DNA from: Lachnospiraceae bacterium
GTDB lineage: Bacteria; Bacillota; Clostridia; Lachnospirales; Lachnospiraceae
DNA: 64,000 bases
Direction of reading: 5' to 3'
Assembly: GCA_017465845.1 (NCBI GenBank)
Contig: JAFTVH010000016.1
Location: 1 to 64,000 of the forward strand
Within the stretch, counting starts at the first letter, position 1, and each line of letters begins with the position of its first letter. The position numbers were made by a program, and so were the translations under genes. Below are positions 14,929 to 24,250 of the stretch, piece after piece. Below the pieces are notes generated by a model. That model was not told where the DNA came from, searched no databases, and saw only the letters and a program-made list of their open reading frames with translations.

Positions 14929-15909
14929 ATGAAAGCGATTTTAGTAGGTGAAAACAGAAGCTTACATTGGAGCGAAGTCCCCGATCCTGTTATGGGAACG
15001 GAGGACGTGTTGGTGAAAATCGAGGCAGCAGCGCTGAATCGTGCAGATCTAATGCAGCGCGAAGGTGATTATCCACCACCTCCCGGATGTCCGGAGTGGA
15101 TGGGACTGGAAATTGCCGGTACCATTGTGGATATCGGTGAGGAAGCAGCAGCCAAGTCCGACTGGAAGGTAGGAGACAAAGTATGTGCCCTTTTGGGAGG
15201 CGGCGGATATGCAGAGTATGTAAATGTAAAATACGATATGATCATGCCGGTTCCGAAGAACTGTTCCATGGTTGAGGCAGCAGCGATTCCGGAAGCCTTT
15301 GCAACCGCTTATCTGAACCTTTTCATAGAAGGGAAGATTCAAGAAGGAGATACTCTTCTCATGAATGCAGGTGCCAGCGGTCTTGCCAGTGTCATCATTC
15401 CCATGGCGAAAGCATTCGGTATCCGTGTCATTACCACGGTTCTGTCAGATGAGATCGCACGGTCCATCAAGCATCTGAATGCAGATGTAGTAGTGAATAC
15501 CGGAAAGCAGGAAATTGTGGAGGTGCTGAAGGAGCAGCTGGCAGAAGGCCATCCTGTTGACGTAGCCATTGACTGTCTGGGCGGTGAAGTCATGGGAAAA
15601 TGTCTGCCTTACTTAAAGCATGGCGCCCGCTGGATCATGATTGCAGCATTGGCAGGACAGATTACGGAAATCGACTTAAAGAATATTTACGTGCGCAACG
15701 TCCGTATCATCGGAAGTACTTTGCGTTCCCGTACTCCCCAGGTAAAGGCGCAGATTCTTGCCAGTCTGGTACGCGACGTATGGCCTAAGGTAGAGACAGG
15801 CGAGGTGAAACCTACTATTTATAAAGTATTGCCGATTACGGAGGCAGAAGCTGCCCATGATATCCTGTATCGTGGGGAAAATGTGGGAAAGGTAGTACTG
15901 ACGGTATAG
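14929..15909 (+). CDS. Quinone oxidoreductase-like MDR (PIG3 type)
   Basis: A 326-residue zinc-independent medium-chain dehydrogenase/reductase, close to NADPH:quinone oxidoreductases of the PIG3/QOR type. Visible motifs are ALNRADLMQREGDYPPPPG, GLEIAGTIVDIGEE, PEAFATAYLNLF and the nucleotide-binding GASGLASVIIPMAKAFG. GGAG with a 7-nt gap supports the ATG at 14929; the longer TTG-started frame has no site. It is monocistronic apart from the broken gene that follows 14 bp later. The physiological electron acceptor is unknown. Confidence 0.9.
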   Translation: MKAILVGENRSLHWSEVPDPVMGTEDVLVKIEAAALNRADLMQREGDYPPPPGCPEWMGLEIAGTIVDIGEEAAAKSDWKVGDKVCALLGGGGYAEYVNVKYDMIMPVPKNCSMVEAAAIPEAFATAYLNLFIEGKIQEGDTLLMNAGASGLASVIIPMAKAFGIRVITTVLSDEIARSIKHLNADVVVNTGKQEIVEVLKEQLAEGHPVDVAIDCLGGEVMGKCLPYLKHGARWIMIAALAGQITEIDLKNIYVRNVRIIGSTLRSRTPQVKAQILASLVRDVWPKVETGEVKPTIYKVLPITEAEAAHDILYRGENVGKVVLTV

Positions 15910-15923
15910 TCGTGAGGCGTAAA

Positions 15924-16212
15924 ATGAGGGATAAAATAAGCAGTGTGACTGCGATAAAATATGGGGAATCGTTTTTATCGGAAAGTGCAGTCTTTCAGGG
16001 AGGGGCAGGTAATAAATACCTGCCTATTTCCTTTATTATTTATCTGATCAAGACCGATTCCCACACGATTCTGGTGGATGCCGGCTGTGACACCATGCCG
16101 GCCTTTGAGATGAAGAATTATTACAGACCGGTAGATGTACTGGCAAAACACGGTATCAGTGCGGAAGAAATTTAGCCCGGAATATAAAATATTATTGTGT
16201 CACGAGGAGTAG
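15924..16212 (+). pseudogene. Metallo-beta-lactamase-fold hydrolase with internal deletion
   Basis: The first 83 codons read as the N-terminus of an AHL-lactonase-like MBL-fold hydrolase (PISFIIYLIKTDSHTILVDA, GCDTMPAFEM, VDVLAKHGISAEEI) and end at TAG 16173-16175, just before the metal-binding HxHxDH would be expected. From 16171 the +1 frame reads FSPEYKILLCHEE and ends at TAG 16210-16212, which resembles the C-terminus of the same family. So the middle, including the active site, has been deleted with a frame change. The ATG at 15924 has GAGG upstream. Family assignment is from motif memory. Confidence 0.65.
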
Positions 16213-16367
16213 TAATGAAGAGGAACAGATTATTACAGATGGTTAAAAAAACCCCTGTTTTCTTGTAGAAATAGGTTAAATTCACAGCTTGAAGAACTGA
16301 ATGGTTTTGGTACACTTTACTTATCAGTAAAATGACCAAGTATGCTTAAAAGCAAGGAGGACAGGAA

Positions 16368-19100
16368 ATGGATTTTAAGAATGTTCCTAAGGTATACAGA
16401 CCCATTCCTTTCTGGAGCTGGAATGAGAAGCTTACCACAGAGGAGACGAAAGACCAGATACATAAAATGGACAAGGCAGGCATCGGTGGTTTCTTCATGC
16501 ATGCCAGAGGCGGTCTGCAGACCGAGTATATGGGAGAAGAATGGTTTGACAATGTGGCAGCGTCCATAGAGGCAGCAGGGGAGTGTGGCATGCGTCCCTG
16601 GGCTTATGACGAAAATGGCTGGCCAAGCGGATTCGGAAGCGGCATGGTAAACGGTCTTGGCATCGAATATCAGCAGAAGTATCTGCGCATGGAAGAAGAG
16701 AAGACCCATGAAGAGACCGCTATCTGTAAGAATGGAGAGCATTATTTTTACTATGATGTAAATCCTTTTTACGTAGATACGCTGGATAAAAAAGTCATTG
16801 CGAAATTTATTGAATGTACGTATCAGCCTTATTATGAAAGATTCGGCAACCAGATTGAAGGCTTCTTTACGGATGAGCCCCAGATTTCCCGTAACGGTAT
16901 TCCATGGAGCTTCGTATTTGAAGCAGAGTATCAGGAAAGATACGGAGAAAATATCCTGGAATGTCTGGAGCAGCTCTTCCTACCTGTAGGAGATTACAAG
17001 AACACCAGAGTGAAATTCTGGAAGATGGTAACAGAGTTGTTTTCAAGTGCGTTCATGAAGCAGATTCATGACTGGTGTGACGAGAGAGGACTGAAGCTGA
17101 CAGGACATCTCGTTATAGAAGAGAGCCTGCTGGGTCAGTTGGTCACCAACGGTGCCTGCATGCCACATTATGAGTATTTTCATATCCCGGGTATGGACTG
17201 GCTGGGCAGAGACATCAGAAAGTGTCTTACACCGATTCAGGTTTCGTCTGTTGCAGAGCAGACAGGAAAAGAAGCTGTGCTGTCTGAGACCTTTGCATTG
17301 TGTGGGCATAATGTAAGTTTTGCAGAGTTAAAGGGAATCTATGAGTGGCAGATGGTTCACGGAATCAACCTGCTCTGCCAGCATCTTGAGGGATATTCCA
17401 ACCGTGGAATCAGAAAGAGAGATTACCCGCCTGCAATGTACATCCAGCAGCCCTGGTGGGATGAATATGACAAGTTCAATGATGCCATGTCAAGAGAAGG
17501 TATGCTCTTAAGAGATGGTAAGCATACAGTGGATGTGCTGGTGCTGCATCCTCAGACGACTGCCTGGTCCCTCTTTGATTGTAACAAGAACGAGGGTATT
17601 GAAGAATTAAATGAGAAATTGCTGAAGACGTTGGAAGTGTTGGAGAAGAAGCATATCGAATACCATCTCGGTGATGAGATCATCATGGAACGCCACGCAG
17701 AGGTGAAGAATGGTAAGATCGTAATCGGTAAACAGAGTTATTCTTACGTGGTAGATCCGGGCTGTGAGATGTTGCTTGACAACACGAAGAACATTCTGGA
17801 TGCTTTCACAAGCACCGGCGGCAAAATTGTGTCTGCACAGGAGCTGGCTGCCAACAATGTAATCAATAACGAGGCAATTACATACACCAGCCGTCAGTAT
17901 GAGAACTTTACAGTGCATTATTTTGTCAATACATCAGCTGACCGCAAGCTTGCAGAAATCGCAGTGAGTGGTCAGAAGCTGGACATTTATTCCGGAGAGC
18001 TGCAGGATTTTGCAGGAAAGCATGAGTTTGAGCCTTGGGGAAGTCTGATGATAGTGGAAGAGGCAGGCTTGATCGAAGGGGCTGCAGAGGAGAAGTGCAG
18101 CGATAAAGTGAGTCCGGGCACTGATGCTCCGGCTACCTTTATCAAACCTGAAGGTATTTTCAAGGTAACCGGCTGCACCGCCAATACAATCACGCTGGAC
18201 AAATGTGATTATTACTTTGACGGTGAACTGCAGGAAAAGAACGGTTATGTACTTAATATCTGCGAGCGTGCTAACATGCTGGGCAGAGCAGTTAAGATTC
18301 ATCAGGACTATCATGTGAAAGCAGATTATGTTCCTGAGAAGCTGTACCTTGTATGCGAGACTCCCGAGAAGTTCACCATATCCGTGAATGGGAACGTAAT
18401 TGAGCAGAAGATAGACGGTTATTTTGCCGATAAGAGCTTCAAGAAGATTGAGATTGCAAAGCATCTGGTAAAGGGTGAGAATATCATCTCCTTTGACTGT
18501 GACTTTAAGCAGTCCGATGAATTTTACGAGAATCTTAAAAAAGCGTTTATCTTTGAAAGTGAAAAGAACAAGCTGGTATACGATATGGAGATCGAAGCAA
18601 TCTATCTGCTGGGCGATTTCAGTGTGAGAACAGACGGTGAATGGACCGAACTGGAAAGAACCGGTATGCGCTATGTCGGTGATTTTGTGATCGATGCACC
18701 GAAGTCTGAGGTTGCAGTCAAGGATATCCAGAAACAGGGTTATCCGTTCTTCCGCGGAAGCCTGGAGCTTACAGGAGTACTTGATATCCGGGGAGAGAAT
18801 CCGGTGCTGGATATTGACTGGAAAGGCATCAACGCCCTGAAAGTGGTGATTAACGGTAAGGAAAAGCTGATGCTTACAGATAACAGATTGTCCATGAAGG
18901 AATTTGGGGTACAGGGTCCTACAGAGGTTACCTTTACTTTGACTAATAACCTGAGAAATCTTCTGGGACCGCATCATCTGCAGGGAGGAGAAAGTTATAG
19001 CGTAGGCCCCGGTGCTTTCTTTAAGGAGTCTTGCGTATGGAATAAGAATCCGGAACCGAACTGGAATGAGGATTACTGTTTCGTGAAAATGGGTATTTAA
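16368..19100 (+). CDS. Large glycoside hydrolase, GH106 (alpha-L-rhamnosidase)-like
   Basis: A 910-residue protein without signal peptide, so cytoplasmic. The N-terminal half looks like a TIM-barrel glycosidase: YRPIPFWSWNEKL, then KAGIGGFFMHARGG, WAYDENGWPSGFGSG, GFFTDEPQISRNG and AVLSETFALCGHN. Conserved acidic residues in FFTDEPQ, LVIEES and LSETF are candidate catalytic groups. The C-terminal half has beta-sandwich, sugar-binding-like character. The closest family I recognise is Glyco_hydro_106, but the ARGG/DENGWPSG subgroup is distinct and largely uncharacterised. AAGGAGG precedes the ATG. The AraC-type gene that follows on the opposite strand may control it or the mannosidase beyond. 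Confidence 0.7.
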   Translation: MDFKNVPKVYRPIPFWSWNEKLTTEETKDQIHKMDKAGIGGFFMHARGGLQTEYMGEEWFDNVAASIEAAGECGMRPWAYDENGWPSGFGSGMVNGLGIEYQQKYLRMEEEKTHEETAICKNGEHYFYYDVNPFYVDTLDKKVIAKFIECTYQPYYERFGNQIEGFFTDEPQISRNGIPWSFVFEAEYQERYGENILECLEQLFLPVGDYKNTRVKFWKMVTELFSSAFMKQIHDWCDERGLKLTGHLVIEESLLGQLVTNGACMPHYEYFHIPGMDWLGRDIRKCLTPIQVSSVAEQTGKEAVLSETFALCGHNVSFAELKGIYEWQMVHGINLLCQHLEGYSNRGIRKRDYPPAMYIQQPWWDEYDKFNDAMSREGMLLRDGKHTVDVLVLHPQTTAWSLFDCNKNEGIEELNEKLLKTLEVLEKKHIEYHLGDEIIMERHAEVKNGKIVIGKQSYSYVVDPGCEMLLDNTKNILDAFTSTGGKIVSAQELAANNVINNEAITYTSRQYENFTVHYFVNTSADRKLAEIAVSGQKLDIYSGELQDFAGKHEFEPWGSLMIVEEAGLIEGAAEEKCSDKVSPGTDAPATFIKPEGIFKVTGCTANTITLDKCDYYFDGELQEKNGYVLNICERANMLGRAVKIHQDYHVKADYVPEKLYLVCETPEKFTISVNGNVIEQKIDGYFADKSFKKIEIAKHLVKGENIISFDCDFKQSDEFYENLKKAFIFESEKNKLVYDMEIEAIYLLGDFSVRTDGEWTELERTGMRYVGDFVIDAPKSEVAVKDIQKQGYPFFRGSLELTGVLDIRGENPVLDIDWKGINALKVVINGKEKLMLTDNRLSMKEFGVQGPTEVTFTLTNNLRNLLGPHHLQGGESYSVGPGAFFKESCVWNKNPEPNWNEDYCFVKMGI

Positions 19101-19130
19101 CTGAAAACATAGTAATCAAAATGCAAAGCA

Positions 19131-19169
19131 TCCCCATAGGAGCCCTAAGTGGTCCTATGGGGATACTTT
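19131..19169. terminator. Bidirectional terminator
   Basis: A 12-bp perfect stem (ATCCCCATAGGA with its complement) around an 11-nt loop, followed by ACTTTT. It lies between the convergent hydrolase and AraC-type genes. Confidence 0.75.
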
Positions 19170-19170
19170 T

Positions 19171-19269
19171 GTAATCAAGGTTGCTAAAATGTGATTATTG
19201 GTTGTAATCAAGGTTGCCAAAATGTGATCATTGGTTATAATCAAGGTTGCATAAATGTGATAAAAGATT
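19171..19269. repeat. Three 33-bp tandem repeats
   Basis: Three head-to-tail units at 19171-19203, 19204-19236 and 19237-19269. The shared part is TAATCAAGGTTGC followed by AAATGTGAT and a TTGGTT-like end. Units 1 and 2 differ at two bases, and unit 3 has diverged at its end. They lie between convergent genes directly after a terminator. There are no spacers between units, so this is not a CRISPR array. Confidence 0.9.
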
Positions 19270-19289
19270 ATTTGCCGGAACTATTTTAC

Positions 19290-20066
19290 TTACACCTGAT
19301 TACGCTCCGCAAATTCACTCGGCGTCACTCCCACCGCCGCTTTAAAATATTTTGAAAAATAATAAATAGATTTAAATCCACACCGCTCTGAAATCTCCGT
19401 AACAGATAATTCACTATAATGCAGCAGCTGCTTGGCAAGTTCAATCCGATTGGCAATCAGCTCTGCCTTTGGGGAACAGCCAAAGCGCTGGCAGTAGAGC
19501 GCAGAAAAGCGGCTCACAGAATAACCGCCAAGCTCAGCCATACTCTGTAGGGACCAGTCTTTCTCCGGATGACGCAGGAAGATTTCCCGGGCAGACTCAA
19601 TCCGGGACATGGGGGAATGGGATTCTTGATGACGCTGGTAGAGACGGTGCATTTCAATCACAGTCTCTGTCAGGATACAGGTTATCATTTCTTCATATCC
19701 GGTGCGTTTTAATAAATGCTCATCCCGCAGCTTTTCAAGCTGATTCTTCAAAAACTTAGGATTCCCGATACTGAAGGCTGTATTTTGGGGAAGAGGATAT
19801 TTTTGCATTAAGTTGTGAAAATCTTCACCGCCTACATGAATCCAGTCATTGACAAAAGCTTGCTCTTTATCCTGAGGACCGTGGTAAACAACGGATCCCG
19901 GCGGCATGATCAGCAGCTCTCCACACTGCCCGGGAAGCATTTCACCGTTTACTTCATAGGTAAAAGGTGTGGAAAAGCAACAGACCAGATATGTGGTAAA
20001 GACTCCTCTGGCACAAAATTTCCCTTTCTCATGAGGAAAATCTACTCCGTAATATAATATTTCCAT
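19290..20066 (-). CDS. AraC-family transcriptional regulator
   Basis: A 258-residue regulator. The N-terminal sensing domain includes TYEVNGEMLPGQCGELLIMP and GSVVYHG. The C-terminal DNA-binding domain includes WSLQSMAELGGYSVSRFSAL, LSVTEISERCGFKSIYYFSK and VGVTPSEFAERN. AAGAGG is 6 nt before the ATG. It is divergent from the GH2 beta-mannosidase, 139 bp away, and is its likely activator. Confidence 0.92.
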   Translation of the reverse strand: MEILYYGVDFPHEKGKFCARGVFTTYLVCCFSTPFTYEVNGEMLPGQCGELLIMPPGSVVYHGPQDKEQAFVNDWIHVGGEDFHNLMQKYPLPQNTAFSIGNPKFLKNQLEKLRDEHLLKRTGYEEMITCILTETVIEMHRLYQRHQESHSPMSRIESAREIFLRHPEKDWSLQSMAELGGYSVSRFSALYCQRFGCSPKAELIANRIELAKQLLHYSELSVTEISERCGFKSIYYFSKYFKAAVGVTPSEFAERNQV

Positions 20067-20129
20067 GGCATACCTCTTATTGAATATCTGTCGTAGTAAG
20101 AAAGTATAAAAAGACAGTCAATAATTACA

Positions 20130-20158
20130 TTGTTAAGAGGATTGTATCATAATAAAAT
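20130..20158 (+). promoter_or_regulatory. Promoter of the beta-mannosidase gene
   Basis: TTGTTA (20130-20135), a 17-nt spacer and TAAAAT (20153-20158), 47 bp before the start codon. The non-consensus -35 suits activation by the divergent AraC-type regulator. Confidence 0.6.
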
Positions 20159-20205
20159 ACAAATGGCAATACAGGCGTAAGAAGCGCTTAAGAAGGAGGT
20201 ATGTC

Positions 20206-22617
20206 ATGACAAAACTGGATTTGAACGGCATCTGGCAGATGACCGGCGCCGGATATGATTGTACAGGAACAATTCCCGGTTCCGTTTGTTCTTTTTTGCT
20301 GGATAAAGGGCTGATGGAAGACCCCTATTATCGTCAAAATGAACTGGAAGTACAGAAACTTCTGGGAAATGAATTTACTTTTTCCAGAAAATTTGATTTT
20401 ACTCCTACGGGAGATAAGGTGCTGCTATGCTGCGAGGGCCTCGATACCCTTTGCGATATTTATATCAACGGCGGCCATGTGGCTGATACCGACAATATGC
20501 ATCGTACCTACGAATTTGATGTGACGGATCATTTGAAAGAGGGAGAAAACGAGATCAGAATCGTTTGTCACCCGGTGGAACCTTATATCAGGGAAAAGAA
20601 TGCGGAGCATCGTATCTTTGGCGCCAAGGAATCAACGGCAGGCTTTGGTCATGTCAGAAAAGCACACTGCATGATGGGCTGGGACTGGGGACCACGTATT
20701 CCTGATGCCGGAATCTGGAGGAATATCGGGTTACTTATTCCGGACAGTGCAAGAATTACGGACTTTCATATTACACAGCGCCACGAGGGCGGCAAAGTAT
20801 ATGTGACACCGTTTGTGGCCACAGACCGTGAAACAGATGTGACCGTCACGGTAAAAGCACCAAGCGGTTCTGCTTTTTCAATAGAAGCAAACAAAGAGAC
20901 TGAGATTGCAGAGCCTGAACTTTGGTGGCCTAATGGATTGGGAAGTCAGCCGTTATACACTTTTACGGCAGAAGTGGCAGAAGGCGGTAATGGAACAGCG
21001 CGAAAAATCGTTGACAGTCGGGAAAAGAAGCTTGGCTTAAGAACACTGAAGCTGATTCGGGAAAAGGACAGATACGGTGAAAGTTTTTGCCATGAAGTGA
21101 ATGGTGTCAAATTCTTTGCAATGGGTGCTGACTATATTCCTGAAGATAATATTTTTTCAAGAATCACACCTGACAGGACCAGATGGCTGCTAAAGCAGTG
21201 TCGTGATTGTAATTTTAATGCGATTCGTGTCTGGGGCGGCGGATATTATCCGGATGATTTCTTTTTTGACATCTGCGATGAGATGGGAATCGTTGTATTC
21301 CTGGATATGATGTTTGCATGTACCGGAATCTGGGCAGATGATGCTTTTATGGAAAACATCAGGGCAGAAATTCGTGATAATCTGACCAGAATCAGACATC
21401 ATGCATGTCTGGCGGTTATCAGTGGAAACAATGAAATAGAAGAATTTTTCCTAAATAGGGAGGATGCGGAACTTAGGAGGATGTATCTGGATATCTTTGA
21501 AGGAATGATTCCTGAATTGATAAAGGAGCTGTGCCCGTATGTGCCATATGTTCCTTCTTCACCCAGTACATGCGGTCATTTTATCGACCCTCGTAATGAA
21601 AATTACGGCGATTGCCACTATTGGCAGGTTTGGCATGGAAATAAGCCTTTTACCGAGTATCGCAACAAATTCTTTCGTTACTTAAGCGAGTTCGGATTCC
21701 AGTCATTCCCTTGCGAGAAGACAGTGAATTCTTTTACCGCAGAAGAAGATAGAAATATTTTCAGTCGGGTAATGGAGATGCATCAGCGTAACGGCAGTGC
21801 CAACGGTAAGATTTTGAATTATTTGTCTGCAACCTTCCTTTATCCTACGGATTTTGGTACCCTGTTATATGCTTCCCAGCTGCTCCAGGCAGAAGCTATC
21901 CGTTACGGTGTAGAGCACTTCAGACGTAACCGCGGCAGATGCATGGGAACTCTTTACTGGCAGTTAAATGATATCTGGCCGGTGGCTTCCTGGGCGAGTA
22001 TCGATTACTATAGCAGATATAAAGCACTTCAGTATGTAGCCAAACGTTTCTATCATCCGGTAGTCATTTCCTGCATGGAGACAGGAGAGAAGACTACGCG
22101 CCCTGTTGTCATGTTGGAACCGGGTAATCCTGACTACGAGACAAAGGCTCAGCTTTGCGTGACCAACGATACGCTGGAGGATGTAACCGGTATTGCAGCC
22201 TGGGCACTGAGAGACCGTACCGGTAAGATTCTGGAAGAGGGGCGGACAGAGATTACCGTGCCGGCACTTTCTGCTGTTTGGCTTGAGGAAATGGATTTCC
22301 ATAAGACAGGCGTGGAAAATAACTATATGAGTTATGAGTTTGATGTGGATGGACAGGCAGTATCGGAAGGTACGGTATTGTTCACCGCACCCAAGCACTT
22401 CTGCTTCCTGAATCCGGGGCTAAGGGCAGAAATAAATGGAGATGAGATCACTGTTTATGCGGATTCCTATGCAAAATATGTGGAAATCGATTCGCCGGAT
22501 TCCGACTTTATCTTGAGCGATAATTACTTTGATATGAATGGCGGTAAAAAGACCGTTAAGATTCTGGAGGGAACACCGGGAACGATTTCACTACGGTCAG
22601 TATATGATATCAGATAA
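20206..22617 (+). CDS. GH2 beta-mannosidase, cytoplasmic
   Basis: An 803-residue family-2 glycoside hydrolase that releases terminal beta-mannose from mannosides or N-glycan and mannan fragments. The N-terminal jelly-roll (LNGIWQMTGAGYDCTGTIPG) gives PGSV, typical of beta-mannosidases. MGWDWGPRIPDAGIWRNIGL is the family signature. The acid/base Glu is in AVISGNNEIEEF and the nucleophile Glu in YLSEFGFQSFP. ELWWPNGLGSQPLY closes the second domain. There is no signal peptide. AAGGAGG is 6 nt upstream. The gene is single, with its AraC regulator divergent, and ends at a terminator shared with the convergent ROK/SIS operon. Confidence 0.92.
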   Translation: MTKLDLNGIWQMTGAGYDCTGTIPGSVCSFLLDKGLMEDPYYRQNELEVQKLLGNEFTFSRKFDFTPTGDKVLLCCEGLDTLCDIYINGGHVADTDNMHRTYEFDVTDHLKEGENEIRIVCHPVEPYIREKNAEHRIFGAKESTAGFGHVRKAHCMMGWDWGPRIPDAGIWRNIGLLIPDSARITDFHITQRHEGGKVYVTPFVATDRETDVTVTVKAPSGSAFSIEANKETEIAEPELWWPNGLGSQPLYTFTAEVAEGGNGTARKIVDSREKKLGLRTLKLIREKDRYGESFCHEVNGVKFFAMGADYIPEDNIFSRITPDRTRWLLKQCRDCNFNAIRVWGGGYYPDDFFFDICDEMGIVVFLDMMFACTGIWADDAFMENIRAEIRDNLTRIRHHACLAVISGNNEIEEFFLNREDAELRRMYLDIFEGMIPELIKELCPYVPYVPSSPSTCGHFIDPRNENYGDCHYWQVWHGNKPFTEYRNKFFRYLSEFGFQSFPCEKTVNSFTAEEDRNIFSRVMEMHQRNGSANGKILNYLSATFLYPTDFGTLLYASQLLQAEAIRYGVEHFRRNRGRCMGTLYWQLNDIWPVASWASIDYYSRYKALQYVAKRFYHPVVISCMETGEKTTRPVVMLEPGNPDYETKAQLCVTNDTLEDVTGIAAWALRDRTGKILEEGRTEITVPALSAVWLEEMDFHKTGVENNYMSYEFDVDGQAVSEGTVLFTAPKHFCFLNPGLRAEINGDEITVYADSYAKYVEIDSPDSDFILSDNYFDMNGGKKTVKILEGTPGTISLRSVYDIR

Positions 22618-22626
22618 AAAGAATAA

Positions 22627-22660
22627 GGCACAACTGCAGAAATAATTCGGCAGTTGTGCC
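22627..22660. terminator. Bidirectional terminator between convergent operons
   Basis: GGCACAACTGC (22627-22637) pairs exactly with GCAGTTGTGCC (22650-22660). The T-run is weak on the plus strand (GTCTGTTATT). On the minus strand TTATTCTTTTT follows. Confidence 0.75.
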
Positions 22661-22665
22661 GTCTG

Positions 22666-23253
22666 TTATTCAGGGAACATCACTTTTTCCACCTCTGCAC
22701 ACAAATAGTGATATACCGGCAGATGATACTCTTGGACTTTATAAGTTTCTGTTTCCGGAACCCGTATAGTCACGTCTGAAAGTTCAGACATCCGGCTCTC
22801 TTTCTGGCCTGTAAGAGAAATCGTCTTAATGCCCAGGCAGCGGGCCACTTCTAGGGCATTTACTACATTTTTGGAATTGCCTGAGGTGGAGAGACCGATG
22901 AGAAGGTCGTCCTTTTTGGCATAACCGTATACCAGCTGGGCATACATCATTTCAGGGTCTACATCATTGATGAAAGCAGACAGAATGGCACTCTGGCTGG
23001 GCAGGGAAATGGCAGGCAGTGAGCCTTGGAGACCATCCCGTAGATTTTTGGGAAGCCGTTCATCAGTTACGGGACGCTTTGATAAAAATCCTTTCATCAG
23101 TTCCCCCACGATATGCTCACTGTCTGCAGCGCTTCCGCCATTGCCGCAGACCAGTATCTTGCCGCCTTTTTGGTAGGTGGCAATCATCATTTTCAGTGCT
23201 TCCTCAATCTCATTTTTGCACACTTTCAGTGCAGGATATCTTTCATAAAGCAT
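22666..23253 (-). CDS. SIS-domain phosphosugar isomerase (GmhA-like)
   Basis: A 195-residue single SIS domain resembling sedoheptulose-7-phosphate isomerase/DiaA. Motifs are GGKILVCGNGGSAADSEHIV, GLSTSGNSKNVVNALEVAR and TISLTGQKESRMSELSDVTI, with a C-terminal EYHLPVYHYLCAEVEKVMF. GGGAGG lies just before the ATG at 23253, which overlaps the end of the ROK gene by 11 bp; a longer frame has no ribosome site. In this operon (GH2, ROK, SIS) it probably isomerises the sugar phosphate made by the ROK kinase. The substrate is inferred only. Confidence 0.85.
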   Translation of the reverse strand: MLYERYPALKVCKNEIEEALKMMIATYQKGGKILVCGNGGSAADSEHIVGELMKGFLSKRPVTDERLPKNLRDGLQGSLPAISLPSQSAILSAFINDVDPEMMYAQLVYGYAKKDDLLIGLSTSGNSKNVVNALEVARCLGIKTISLTGQKESRMSELSDVTIRVPETETYKVQEYHLPVYHYLCAEVEKVMFPE

Positions 23254-24250
23254 TCTTTTTTCCTCCCACGGCTGCCACTGCAAGGGCAGCATAATCTCCG
23301 ATATTTTCTTCCAGCAGAGCAGGCACGATTTGACAGACGGAATGCGCTGCGGTTAAGGCTTCTTTCTCTATGATTTCCTGCATAGACGATCTTAGCAGGT
23401 GTCCGCTTCTCTGGAAGATACTGCCCAGTACGATGCGTTCCGGATTCAACACATCGATCAGAATTGACAGACCATAGCCCAACATTTTGCCGCATACCTG
23501 ATAGATAGCCAGAGCATCTTCGTGACCCTGGTTGGCGTATTCGGCAATGGACTTTGCGGTGATTTGATTCAGCTCGGCCAGATTCGCGCAATACGATACT
23601 TTTTTGCCCATCTGCAGCTTTTCACGAGCCATCATCTGACCGGTCTGGGCGAGGCCGCTGCCGGAGCAGAAGCCCTCGAAAGAGCCTGCTTTTCCGAAGC
23701 CTACCGGCCCGAAATCCTGCATGCGCACATGACCGATTTCACCGGCATTGTCATTGGTTCCGGCATAGAGCTGCCCATTCAAAATCAGACCGGCACCCAT
23801 GCCGGTACCGAAGGTCAGGAAAATCATATTCTGACATCCTTTACCGGCGCCGTACAGCCATTCTGCGACGGCACAGGCATTGGCATCATTTTGCAGATAA
23901 GCTCTTGTATGGTAGCGGTTTTCCAGGTATTCTACAATGTGCACATTATCCCAGCCCGGCAGATTGGGCGGGGAAAGGATGACACCGGTGCGGGAGTCTA
24001 ACGGACCGCCGCAGCTGATGCCGATGCTGTCTGCAATATCGTCTGTAATATTGGCTGTTTGTTCAGGCGTTTCGGATAGCATTTCAGACATGATTTCATC
24101 TGCCAGACCGCACATTCTGTCTATCATTTCATAAGGAGATATTGTGTGGTCTGTCGGGATATTTTTTTTCACCAGAATCTTAAGTTCTCCATCCATTTCA
24201 CGACCAATAGATACGGCACATTTTGTGCCCCCGATATCAAATCCAATCAT
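23243..24250 (-). CDS. ROK-family sugar kinase
   Basis: A 335-residue ROK protein without an N-terminal helix-turn-helix, so a kinase rather than a repressor. IGFDIGGTKCAVSIG is the phosphate-binding motif, LQNDANACAVAEW contains the catalytic Asp, and FLTFGTGMGAGLILNG is conserved. The usual zinc motif (GHxxxxxxxxCxCGxxGC) is missing its cysteines: here GHVRMQDFGPVGFGKAGSFE. That variation occurs in some ROK subfamilies. Its ATG follows the stop of the GH2 gene with no gap, and its end overlaps the SIS gene. Confidence 0.88.
   Translation of the reverse strand: MIGFDIGGTKCAVSIGREMDGELKILVKKNIPTDHTISPYEMIDRMCGLADEIMSEMLSETPEQTANITDDIADSIGISCGGPLDSRTGVILSPPNLPGWDNVHIVEYLENRYHTRAYLQNDANACAVAEWLYGAGKGCQNMIFLTFGTGMGAGLILNGQLYAGTNDNAGEIGHVRMQDFGPVGFGKAGSFEGFCSGSGLAQTGQMMAREKLQMGKKVSYCANLAELNQITAKSIAEYANQGHEDALAIYQVCGKMLGYGLSILIDVLNPERIVLGSIFQRSGHLLRSSMQEIIEKEALTAAHSVCQIVPALLEENIGDYAALAVAAVGGKKNAL

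Noticed and set aside
17934..18977. 347-codon minus-strand frame inside the GH106-like gene
   Set aside because: The translation matches no family and is antisense to a gene with clear motifs and a strong ribosome site.
19171..19269. Possible CRISPR array
   Set aside because: The three 33-bp units are directly adjacent with no spacers, and there are no cas genes.
20206..22617. Beta-galactosidase (LacZ) instead of beta-mannosidase
   Set aside because: The PGSV N-terminus, MGWDWGPR and the LSEFGFQS nucleophile motif fit beta-mannosidases better, and LacZ-specific domains are missing.
23243..24250. ROK repressor (NagC/XylR type)
   Set aside because: It begins directly with the phosphate-binding motif and lacks the N-terminal helix-turn-helix.
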